Below, one piece after another: positions 58,101-64,000 of a stretch of DNA of 64,000 bases. The first letter of the stretch is position 1; each line of letters begins with the position of its first letter. Source of the stretch: Hanleya hanleyi (lineage: Eukaryota > Mollusca > Polyplacophora > Lepidopleurida > Hanleyidae); assembly GCA_036873755.1 (NCBI GenBank), contig JAVTVY010033782.1:89780-153779 (forward strand). Direction: 5' to 3'. The translations under genes and the position numbers were made by a program. Under the pieces are notes generated by a model, which was not told the DNA's origin, ran no database searches, and saw only the letters and a list, made by a program, of their open reading frames with translations.

Positions 58101-59807
58101 AACTATCAGTTAAATGACCACTCACACTGATAATCAATATTCATCGAGCAGTTTCTTGTTTCGTCTTGCAGCAATACGTTTGGTTTGGGTCACCTCGCAG
58201 TGCCAAAGCAATTGGAACTCTTTTGTTGGGGGAGATTAATTTAGTCCACAACCAGGCTTTTGTAGAGTCAGAATATCAGTCAGGGATATCAAAATGCATG
58301 ATCCTGTTTTACTAGTTTGAATTCTGGGATAAATATTTACATCAGTGTGCTTTTTTCTCCTTTATAAACGTAATGTAGCATAATTGTGTCATAAATATGA
58401 ACAACGGAGAAGTTTTTCATCACTTCCTAGGCAGTGTGGCTATACTTTTGGCCCCGTGAGACACCTATTTCGTCCCTTCATATATGAAGAGTTCCACTAT
58501 TTTCACCATCTCAAAACTTGTGTATTGATTTTCTCATTCATATCCGCATTCTGTTCATTAGGTAACATAGCGGCGTTTGGGCCAGAATTCCAGTCCCGAT
58601 GGACGGCACAGGCTGTCACCAACAGTTTCATGTCCGTGGATTCCTTCTTTACTCTAAGGTAATCCGAGACTAATGTCAACTAGATACTCTTTTCCAGAAA
58701 CAAAAGGCGAGGTAAAGAAATCAGTGACACTGGCCATAACTGAAGATAAGTATGAACATCTAAACTTCTCAGATGTTCTAGTGACCACATTGTCAGAAAA
58801 TATGCTGAAGGCCGGACTTAGCCACTACCTTTAGATCTATTCTTTTGAAATTCGCAGCATTGCATATTGTGGGTTCAGAAAGTTTCTGCCTTGGTCAGTG
58901 ATACTGTTACTTACAGATAGTCTGATAGTGCCTATTCCTAGACTTTCTACGTCGAGACCCTCAGCAAGATTGGGTGTTGTGTTATGAATTCTGATCATCT
59001 TGTGGTTGCGAAACAAAGGGTAATCTTGGAGTCTGAATTGAGAGAACTGTTCTCCACTCGCTACGTATATTTCATCTGATGGCGATGCACTCGGAGACAG
59101 ACAAATTTGGGGCAAAATGGAATGGCAATTTCAGCCTAGTTTGTAGGTTGCACGAAGGCTGCTAAAATTACTCGCTGTTGGGGTTTGCATGCTGTATTAT
59201 TGTTACTGATGTTTCCATTTCAAGTGGGCTACTTCTGGCATACCTTACACTGAAGGAGATGGGAAAGCGCAAATCAGCGAAGATCAACTGGTTTCTATTC
59301 TACTTTCATCGCTTTTGGAGGTAATAATATAAAATATATATTAAACGAAATAATCTTCTCTTTTTATGGAGACCCGAACCCATGTGACAGCTGACACGAT
59401 ATATCATGAATTAATATGCATAGATACTTCTGACCTTTGAACATGATTGGCGAATAACATTTGATTGCTTCTTTATATCAGTGTATCCTGGAAGATCTGA
59501 CAGACTCTGATATCGCCAAGTGGTTACACTCCTCGGTCACAAATCCCGCCGATAAGTTGAAATCAAATAGATTGCATAATTCACGCACCAGAGTGATCGA
59601 CTAGCTTATAGTCCATATAACTCATATTCCAGACTCACTCCTCCGTACATGTTGATCTTCATGGTGTACGTCTCGCTATTCCAATATTGGGGGAATGGAC
59701 CCATTTGGACGCCCGAACCGGCGGAGGCAACGCGTTATGCCAACGGTAAGGCCAATTGGTGGCAGAACATCCTATACATCAACAATTTCATCGACATGTC
59801 GAATACG
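33538..59807 (+). CDS. NRF-6-like (nose resistant to fluoxetine) membrane acyltransferase, 3'-incomplete
   Basis: Nine exons: 33,538-34,159; 52,413-52,609; about 53,719-53,930; 55,713-55,824; 56,457-56,830; 57,475-57,639; 58,562-58,658; 59,225-59,320; 59,633-59,807 (about 680 residues). Order: signal peptide, NRF domain (CINGTVTVIKS, VIDAMGKPLAGILEG, IGGNYCLLKIPLP, GVCMPDSC), a first membrane helix with a Ser/Thr-rich loop, then acyltransferase-3 blocks (LRAFSLYTNVEKLLNTD, GIRFISMSWVILGHS, SVDSFFTLSGLLLAYL, YFHRFWRLTPPYML). Exons join in phase except exon 2 to 3, where a small exon may be missing. The family in C. elegans is linked to lipid or drug transport in intestine; the substrate is unknown. 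The last helices should lie right of the window. Intron 1 (18 kb) holds a Helitron. Confidence 0.85.
34160..34749. other. start of the 18 kb intron 1
   Basis: A/T-rich with runs of A and T. Nothing recognised before the repeat at 34,750. Confidence 0.4.
34750..34925 (+). repeat. CCTACGAAGTAGG element, 3'-truncated copy
   Basis: Begins CCTACGAAGTAGGCTAC and follows the 29,623 copy to CTGACCGAATTCTGATG, then leaves it. The microsatellite is almost absent. Confidence 0.65.
35045..36000 (+). repeat. long direct duplication, copy 1
   Basis: Related to 36,440-37,250 over most of its length (AATAGGAAATNCTAATTTTC, TTTCATCACAGACCA, AACTTTGATCATGAT). It has an extra block of about 170 bases near 35,755-35,925. 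Confidence 0.65.
36440..37250 (+). repeat. long direct duplication, copy 2
   Basis: Second copy of the 35,045-36,000 sequence. It ends at the same AAGTAACTTTGATCATGAT point, just before the element at 37,264. Confidence 0.65.
37264..39126 (+). mobile_element. ATACGCCCG element, copy 1 (nuclear-receptor-site minisatellite)
   Basis: Starts ATACGCCCGCCCAAAAGGCG and ends GGGCGTATATTGAAGCCCCT plus TGGGCTCTTGTT. So ATACGCCC is repeated in inverse near both ends and a hairpin closes the right end. The interior is made of degenerate units of about 110-130 bases with GGTCAAGGTCAAAGGTCA and GGTCACTGTGACC. A T run lies on the left flank. The second copy is at 59,839-61,972. No protein is encoded, so it is non-autonomous. 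Confidence 0.75.
39224..39870 (+). repeat. direct duplication, copy 1
   Basis: Matches 40,198-40,830 (GGATACAGAATCACTGCCAC, AGCAAAGTTTATTTTAT, TCTACCAGAAGGATTTGAAA). Confidence 0.65.
40198..40830 (+). repeat. direct duplication, copy 2
   Basis: Second copy of the 39,224-39,870 sequence, somewhat shorter, with scattered substitutions and small gaps. Confidence 0.65.
41340..50052 (+). CDS. Helitron Rep/PIF1-helicase transposase gene with nine introns (two frame breaks)
   Basis: Proposed exons: 41,340-41,423; 41,661-43,081; 43,930-44,109; 44,639-44,878; 45,158-45,200; 45,323-45,455; 45,881-45,999; 46,362-48,267; 48,395-48,796; 48,983-50,052. Order: basic region with repeats of KARQDPAKGA, a C-x2-C finger region (HICGICGEG), PPELQDLT block, Helitron-like N domain (FFMTINPAD), HUH nuclease (GRGTLHLHMVVWL) with the two-tyrosine motif YITDYQTK, then SF1 PIF1 helicase: Walker A GGPGGTGKS, DFNQFPPVKG, LTEQMR, AYSYTSYKSQGRTL, YVPLSRIRRLTDLVIL. 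It would nick, unwind and roll-circle its own DNA. All joins keep phase, but one-base frame breaks are seen near 43,968 and, at the DE box, near 48,695, so the copy is probably dead. It lies inside intron 1 of the NRF-6-like gene. Confidence 0.85.
43082..43929 (+). other. intron 2 of the Helitron gene
   Basis: Begins GTGAGC and ends CCGGTAG. It contains a 116-codon open frame at 43,185-43,535 with a hydrophobic C-terminal part and no known domain; not taken as coding. Confidence 0.5.
46362..48267 (+). CDS. Helitron gene, large exon 8 (HUH nuclease to helicase start)
   Basis: Completes the HUH motif (THLH... after the split Gly), followed by WLKGYRTPTEMRDRM, a zinc-like CTKYGCKECRFDFPRDL, IIIQRHNQWINNYEETILLC, and the tyrosine motif near 46,941-46,967. 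An acidic spacer (DEEEELVDD) follows, then KLNEKQQEAFR, the PIF1 entry motif. Donor TTCAG|GTATTT. Confidence 0.75.
50323..50328 (+). terminator. polyadenylation signal of the Helitron gene
   Basis: AATAAA about 270 bases after the TAA at 50,050-50,052. It is the first such signal on this strand after the stop. Confidence 0.4.
50569..50914 (+). repeat. CCTACGAAGTAGG element, copy 3
   Basis: From CCTACGAAGTAGGCTAC to CCTACTTCGTAGGTCCTGTG and ACGTTAGTCAC. A nearly complete copy with a short GAGT tract. Confidence 0.7.
51165..51438 (+). repeat. CCTACGAAGTAGG element, copy 4
   Basis: From GTGCGAAGTAGGCTC to CCTACTTCGTAGGGCCTGTG and ACGTTAGTCAC. It has a shorter interior than copy 3 and lies about 250 bases beyond it. 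Confidence 0.7.
51964..52342. mobile_element. MITE with about 80 bp terminal inverted repeats and a palindromic minisatellite
   Basis: Ends read GATTTCTATAGTTTCTAGAA and its near-perfect inverse, and the arms extend about 80 bases each (to CTCTTTGAAAC / GTTTCAAAGAG). TTA is duplicated outside (51,961-51,963 and 52,343-52,345). Between the arms are about eleven units of about 20 bases built on TTTCCACCGCGGTGTAAAGG, each holding CCGCGG. It lies 70 bases before exon 2 of the NRF-6-like gene. Confidence 0.85.
52413..52609 (+). CDS. NRF-6-like gene, exon 2
   Basis: Acceptor TTTCAG|TTATCG and donor GAGAG|GTGAGC. Encodes the NRF domain centre: VIDAMGKPLAGILEGGLQWL, GSFHQCLNI, GGNYCLLKIPLP. It ends in phase 0, whereas the next recognised exon appears to need phase 2. 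Confidence 0.8.
52610..53005 (+). other. intron 2, left part
   Basis: No repeat or coding segment recognised. A short exon resolving the phase mismatch could lie here or up to 53,718. Confidence 0.4.
53006..53248. mobile_element. MITE with TACTCTC ends
   Basis: The left end TACTCTCTAAAAAAAACT is mirrored by AGTATTTTTGGAGAGTA. The interior is rich in inverse and direct copies of CACTCAAG / CTTGAGTGAATTTCA. No frame, no clear target duplication. Confidence 0.7.
53719..53930 (+). CDS. NRF-6-like gene, exon 3
   Basis: Encodes SIPFVEYDQNETF, then IIQYGVCMPDSCSAGDV, the conserved Cys-pair end of the NRF domain, and ends at donor ATATCG|GTAAGT in phase 1, matching exon 4. The acceptor (ACGTTAG) has a poor pyrimidine tract and its start is uncertain. 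Confidence 0.65.
54123..54437 (+). other. unassigned cysteine-rich open frame in an intron
   Basis: ATG-started frame of 104 codons with clustered Cys (LCYDCDCSFEHCGDV) between exons 3 and 4. It has no splice sites fitting the host gene and no known domain. It may be a captured exon or chance. Confidence 0.2.
54641..54723. repeat. GGGAGATAACTCC motif block, copy 1
   Basis: GGGGGAGATAACTCCC and GGGGAGATAACTCCCAAG are followed by AAACAACAAACAACTC. The block from CAATATAAGGGGAG to AAACAGGGAGA recurs exactly at 56,894-56,956. Confidence 0.7.
54990..55620. repeat. tandem units of about 143 bp with AAGATGGCNGCC
   Basis: AAGATGGC occurs at 55,090, 55,232 and 55,377, each followed by a palindromic GCGGCCATATT-type segment and, between them, AAATTTGAGAAAGATCCATG or a variant. 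A G-rich run (55,451-55,466) and GACGGACGACGGACAACCAG follow. The ends were not found, but it resembles the minisatellite elements elsewhere here. Confidence 0.6.
55713..55824 (+). CDS. NRF-6-like gene, exon 4
   Basis: Acceptor ATACAG|GACTGA and donor GTAAT|GTGAGT. Encodes LIQQLLGSFYGEDTPTVE, VCHQQ, then the start of the first core membrane helix (ADKTVLAVM). Phases match exons 3 and 5. Confidence 0.78.
55825..56456 (+). other. intron 4
   Basis: No repeat copied elsewhere and no second gene recognised. Confidence 0.4.
56457..56830 (+). CDS. NRF-6-like gene, exon 5
   Basis: Acceptor TTTGCAG|TGG and donor TGCGAG|GTAGGG. A hydrophobic helix GILCVIGLLILTGTVYDIAV is followed by a long polar loop of about 100 residues, rich in Ser, Thr and Glu, of low conservation in the family. 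Confidence 0.78.
56894..56956. repeat. GGGAGATAACTCC motif block, copy 2
   Basis: Exact copy of the 54,661-54,723 block, in the intron after exon 5. The perfect match of 60 bases between copies 2.2 kb apart suggests recent spread or conversion. Confidence 0.7.
57475..57639 (+). CDS. NRF-6-like gene, exon 6 (acyltransferase-3 start)
   Basis: Acceptor TTTCCAG|AAA and donor GAAAA|GTAAGC. IIDRPLRAFSLYTNVEKLLN and GIRFISMSWVILGHSI form the first signature of the acyltransferase-3 domain; the His of LGH is the conserved residue thought essential in the family. Confidence 0.82.
57640..58561 (+). other. intron 6
   Basis: A small inverted repeat (TTATCACGCTAGTTT near 58,021 against AAACTCGTGTGATAA near 58,088) spans about 85 bases. 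Nothing else recognised. Confidence 0.4.
58562..58658 (+). CDS. NRF-6-like gene, exon 7
   Basis: Acceptor TTCATTAG|GTAAC and donor CTAAG|GTAATC. NIAAFGPEFQSRWTAQAVTN followed by SFMSVDSFFTLS, the conserved VDxFF motif. Confidence 0.8.
59225..59320 (+). CDS. NRF-6-like gene, exon 8
   Basis: Acceptor ATTTCAAG|TGG and donor TGGAG|GTAATA. Encodes GLLLAYLTLKEMGKR then FYFHRFWR, the basic H-R-x-W-R block of the family. Confidence 0.8.
59633..59807 (+). CDS. NRF-6-like gene, exon 9 (last seen)
   Basis: Acceptor ATTCCAG|ACTC and donor AATACG|GTATGT. LTPPYMLIFMVYVSLFQYWG, then NWWQNILYINNF. In the family this is followed by a CxGWTWYLA block, which was not found up to 64,000. The next exon is therefore outside the window or lost. 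Confidence 0.8.
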
Positions 59808-59838
59808 GTATGTACAAATTGATATTTCGACGTTTTTC

Positions 59839-61972
59839 ATACGCCCGCCAAAAGGCGGACGTATTATGTGATGGCGGTTTCCGTCCGTCTGTCCGTCTGT
59901 CCGGTTCTCGTGTCCGGTCTATATCTGGGACAGTTTCCTATCTACAGTTCCAATTTTTGTTGAGTGGATACCTTACGGGGAGACGATGTGTCGCGTACCA
60001 AAATGAAGGTCGAAGTCAGAAGTCAAAGGTCACTGGCCTAAAAAACAGGAAATCACTGAAGTGTTCGTGTCCGGTCTATATCTGTGAACATTTTCTATCC
60101 ACAGTTGCAATTTTTTGTGAGTGGATACGCTAGGTGGAGACGATGTGTCGCGTACCAAAAGTTGAGGTCGAGGTCAGAGGTCAAAGGTCACTGTTGAGTA
60201 AAATCCGGAAATCATTGATCATTGACAGTTTTCTATCTACCGTTCTAATTTTTGGTGAGTGGATGCCCTAGGGGGAACGATGTGTTGCATACCAAATGTA
60301 GGTCGAGGTCAGAGGTCAAAGGTCAGTGTGACTGAAAAATCAGGAAATCATTAATAATTTCTAATTTTTTGTGAGTGAATTTAATAGGGGGAAATGAAGT
60401 GTCGCATACCAAAAAATAGGTCAAGGTCAAGGTCCCCCAAAATCAGGAAATTATTAAAAATAACATTTTTGTTTGTGTCAATAGATACAATCGGGGGACA
60501 CGATGTGTCACCTACCAAAATGTAGGTCAAGGTCAAAGGTCAAGGTCACTGTGACCCCAAAATCGTGAAATTGTTAAAAATCATGATTTTTTGAGTCCAT
60601 TGAGCAATTAAGAGGAGCCGTTTTGTCATGTATCAATGACACGATGTGTCACCTACCAAAATGTAGGTCAAGGTCAAAGGTCAAGGTCACTGTGACCCCA
60701 ATTCAGAAAATTATTAAAAATAACATTTGTCTGTGTCAGTAGATACATTAGGAGGACAGGATGTGTCACATACCAAAATGTAGGTCAAGGTGACTGTGAT
60801 CCCAAAATCGTGAAATTGCTAAAAATCATGATTTTTTGTGTCCATTGAGAAAATTACGGCGAGACGGTTTGTCATGTGCCAAAATTTAGATCAAGGTCAA
60901 TAGTCAAGGTCACTCTGACCCCAGAATCAAGAAATCTTAAAACAAAATTTTTGTTTGTGTCAGTAGATACATTAGGGGGACATGTGTCACATACCAAAAT
61001 GTAGGTCAAGGCCGAACATCAAGGTCACTGTGACCTCCAAAATCATGAAATTCATAAAAATCTAGATTTTTTGAGTCCATTTATACATTGAGGGAAGACG
61101 ATGTGTCATGTACCGAAATTCAGGTCAGATCAAGGTCAAGGTCACTGTGACGCTGAAATCAGGAAATCATCAAAAATAACTTTTTTTCTGCCAGTAGATA
61201 CATTAGAGGGACATGATGTGTTACATACCAAAAATGTGGGTCAAATGTGACCCCAAAATCAAGAAATCATTAAAAGTCACATTTTCATATGCCTGTCGAA
61301 GATGAGGTCGTGTAATGTGATGTTGCGTCTTGTCCATTCATCTATTAACACAAGTTGTCCATGTGATACATGTATCTCTAGTTTCAAGGTATGATTGGTA
61401 CCAAACTTTGAGTATACCTTACTCGCATGGCAAAGAGGAGCCATACATTTTGAGATCAATTTGTCAAAGGTCTAGGTCACAGTCCCCCAAAACTGAATCA
61501 AGTTTTCAGAGTTCTCTCCCCTACATGTTTATGGCATTTGTCCTGTGGAGTTGTGTCCCATGTTTGAAAACAGCTACATTTAGTTAAACTGTTGTGAAAT
61601 AAAAACCATACATTTACTAATTCAATGGAGAGAAATTCCTTCATGAAATTCATACCACAAAGGTTTACTTCATCAGTTTCTTCTTCCTTCATGAAAAATT
61701 CTCTCGGCTGAAAGGAATCCATTTGCAGGAAAACTCCTATTTTCTTGTGTCTCGGCTCTTGCTTCAAGGTTAACTAGTTACCAAGAGTTAAGCTTATTTT
61801 AGTTTATCATTCAATATAAGATGTGATATGTTACATTTTCAGAAGCACAAGATTGTAGTTTCTCTAGATTGCTAGCTACCAACTGAAATCAAGGCTATCA
61901 AACAACCTTGAAATTTGGATCAATGTAATTCCAGATATACGGGCGTATATTGAAGCCCCTTGGGCTCTTGTT
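59839..61972 (+). mobile_element. ATACGCCCG element, copy 2
   Basis: Same ends and unit structure as 37,264-39,126 but about 270 bases longer because of extra units. It starts 31 bases after the splice donor of exon 9. Perfect GGTCACTGTGACC occurs at 60,544, 60,685 and 61,023. The right end GGGCTCTTGTT is followed by host sequence. Confidence 0.75.
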
Positions 61973-62542
61973 ATTCTTGTAACAGGTTCAGCTGAACTTC
62001 TTTGCGGAAACACCTGATTATCCCTAACATATTTTAGTCTCGGATTAACAATGTGGACAAGCCTAATGTATTGTCAACTGCCGCAAAATGTTTGTTGAGT
62101 CTAGTCCACTTACGAGCACCCTTACTGCCATAGTAGCTTCATACAATTAACAAAGTGTAATGCAGTTTATATTTTAATTTCCCTGACATAAATTGCCCGC
62201 TTCCAGGACAAACTCACTTTATAATGTGTATATTCCTTTACGGAAAGGGTATGATTTACTCCCTGAATCACTGCCGCTCTTTAAAGGTCAACCCAAACGC
62301 TCTGAGGTCAAAAATATAAAAAAATAGTCCTTTCGATTCTGAAAATAATGATATTTTTTTCATAATTTTGTGCAGTCTGGTTGGCGAGATATTGCCGTTT
62401 GAAAGGTGAAAATCGCTCTCCTGTCAATTCCAGCTGTGACGTCACGGAGGGAAGCCGTCTTGTATTCCCTATGTTAAAGCCGTATATCACAGTCGTAAGT
62501 AGCTGCTGATTTCTGGAGATTTTCGGAGTATCGGGGCATCAT
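61973..62542. other. stretch before the THAP frame
   Basis: No NRF-6 exon found. A TGACGTCA site occurs near 62,440, and another near 63,842 on the far side of the facing genes. Confidence 0.4.
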
Positions 62543-62551
62543 TTGTTAAAT

Positions 62552-62900
62552 ATGCCGCGACGTTGTGTAGTGGGAGGTTGCAGTTTTACTACAGATGACG
62601 GTGTTAGTATTCATTTGTGGCCTAAAGACGAGAAAATCGCTGCAAATTGGACGAAATTTGTACGCAACACGAGAGTGTGTAAAGAGAGCCCGAGCCAGTA
62701 CTCGTATAATTTTCTCGGCACATTTTGACAGAAATTAGACATCATTCGAGGACATCTACAGCGTAGCAGTTGAATTCGGGTACAAACCAAAACTAAAGAG
62801 AACAGCTATTCCAACTATCAAACCTAAGAACAATCAGAATGTGACGGCGAAAAAATCGGACAAGGAGAATCTATCACGGACATCGGCTGAACGAACCTAG
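62552..62900 (+). pseudogene. THAP zinc-finger domain frame, broken
   Basis: From ATG 62,552 the frame reads PRRCVVGGCSFTTDDGVSIH then LWPKDEKIAANWTKFVRNTR, the C2CH first half of a THAP DNA-binding domain. After PSQYS (about 62,700) the similarity moves to another frame (FSAHFDRN, then a stop, then FGYKPKLKRTAIPTIKP), which supplies the AVPTIF-like end. One frame shift and one stop therefore break the domain. THAP domains occur in P-element- and Kolobok-type transposases and in host regulators. A splice junction instead of the shift cannot be excluded. Confidence 0.6.
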
Positions 62901-63537
62901 CCTGCAAGCGAGGCCTCGGGCAGGGAGACGGCTGTACATGCCCTGCTCGCTCTCGCGTGGCATTTGTTGCTTGAGCACCTGCAGGTTAGACTGGATGAGT
63001 CTCTATTTCATATATACTATTTAATAATAATAAAATGATCTTTCAAGTAAATAAATAAAAAATACCAATTGGAGTGAATGGCTGTAGATACAGAAGTGAT
63101 AATAATACTTTCATAATCCCTTGACATTTGAGATTGTGGGAATATCATTCGATTTCAATTTAATTGAGGTAATTTGTCGAAAATTGAGCAAATGTGAATG
63201 CCGATCCACTCACCACGGCTTACTTTTCGCCATGAATGTCCAAAGTTTTTTATCAAACTATATAATTCTGAAATTGGTATTTCATGGGGATTATGGGAAA
63301 ACAAACAAAATTCAAATCGGACGTATATCAGTAGAGTTATCAACAGTTTACTGTCCATACTGCCGAATCCCGGAGTTTATCCCTTCGAAAAGGCTGCCTC
63401 GGTCAGTAACAACAATAACAACACAGATGTGATCGTTCTTTACATCACAGAATCGTTCTACATTCAATACAGTTTGAAATATATGGACATTTGGTCTTAT
63501 AGATGACGATAATAAGGTTTCCAGTCAAGTTACATAC
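62901..63537. other. sequence between the facing THAP and P2X7-like frames
   Basis: Two overlapping frames of about 100 codons exist at 63,121-63,506, but no domain is recognised in them. The expected second exon of the minus-strand gene (Cys-rich) was not found. Confidence 0.35.
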
Positions 63538-63806
63538 CAATCTGTATTCAACAAACGACCTCTCCGAATCCTGTCGTCGTCGAGTTCCACGTTGTCAGAG
63601 TGGTTGTCACTGTCAGAATCGGAGCCGTACGGCTCAAATTGATAGGGCTGAATTCCGCCGTTGGTCTGCAAACAACTGTTAATTTGCCCATCATCATCCT
63701 CCTCTATGTCTATTTCATCTTCTTGGCGAAAAATATTTCCATCTAAGCAGCTGATATCGCTCGAATCGACATCTGAACCGGAGCTCTGACTGCACTCGCT
63801 TTCCAT
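63538..63806 (-). CDS. first exon of a P2X7-C-terminus-like (P2RX7-like) protein
   Basis: ATG at 63,806 on the minus strand. The exon encodes an acidic, Ser/Asp-rich leader (EIDIEEDDDGQ) and then GIQPYQFEPYGSDSDSD, and ends RRGRLLNTDW with a donor GATTG|GTATGT. Acidic leaders with a (I/V)xPYxFEP motif before a W-C-x-C zinc module are typical of the many 'P2X purinoceptor 7-like' proteins of invertebrates, which share only the cytoplasmic cysteine module with the receptor. Here the zinc module would be on a later exon that was not recognised. The role is unknown; such genes often sit in repeat-rich DNA. Confidence 0.5.
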
Positions 63807-64000
63807 GTTATCCGCTGTTTTTTCTCAGGCAACTTCCCTGCGTGACGTCATCAACCCAGCTGTGAAAGTGTGAAAAAGCCCACTTTGCTCCATATTACGT
63901 GTGTTTCTGATCAGATTAGAATTTTTTCAATATTTTTTTCATACAAAGTGAAGTATGAACTATGATTTTTAAGGATTTTTAGACCAAAAAAAATTCCGTT

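Overview
The window looks like nuclear DNA of a lophotrochozoan animal, most likely a mollusc. Host genes are split by GT-AG introns up to about 18 kb long, TATA boxes and AATAAA signals are present, and most of the sequence is mobile or repetitive. The palindromic GGGAGATAACTCC-type motif, the minisatellite-bearing Helitron-like elements and the nose-resistant-to-fluoxetine (NRF-6) genes fit that group. The species cannot be named from the sequence. No prokaryotic operon, rRNA gene, CRISPR array or free-standing tRNA gene was seen.

Left part (1-33 kb). The left edge holds the 5' end of a minus-strand gene for a C2H2 zinc-finger protein fused to a family-B DNA polymerase of the Polinton/adintovirus type, with its TATA box. 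Next come a 5'-truncated LINE split by a tRNA-derived SINE (2.9-4.5 kb) and a very young non-autonomous LTR element (6.58-10.40 kb). The two LTRs of that element are identical, and its 3' LTR is split by a 2.1 kb minisatellite element. From 12 to 16 kb there are tandem and inverted repeats and two promoter-like clusters. A minus-strand signal-peptide exon with a TATA box lies at 18.4 kb, a LINE reverse-transcriptase frame at 21.5-22.9 kb and a Tc1 relic at 23.4-23.9 kb. Broken minus-strand exons of an NRF-6-like paralogue lie at 24-28 kb. A repeat family with a conserved core (TTTTATTGTA.CTGTTCATGTG) is scattered from 2 to 32 kb.

Right part (33-64 kb). A plus-strand NRF-6-like membrane acyltransferase gene starts at 33,538 and has nine recognisable exons to 59,807. 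It runs off the right side without its last membrane segments. Its first intron (about 18 kb) holds a whole intron-containing Helitron gene (41,340-50,052; Rep HUH nuclease plus PIF1 helicase) with two probable frame breaks. The same intron holds several Helentron-like elements with subterminal inverted repeats and end hairpins. Tandem units in two of these elements carry dense nuclear-receptor half sites. Introns further on hold two MITEs with terminal inverted repeats. The right edge has a decayed THAP-domain frame (plus) facing a first exon of a P2X7-C-terminus-like protein (minus).

Cooperation between genes is visible only within elements. The Helitron protein could move non-autonomous elements that match its ends, but no end match was established. 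The two NRF-6-like genes lie head to head, which suggests local duplication followed by loss of one copy.
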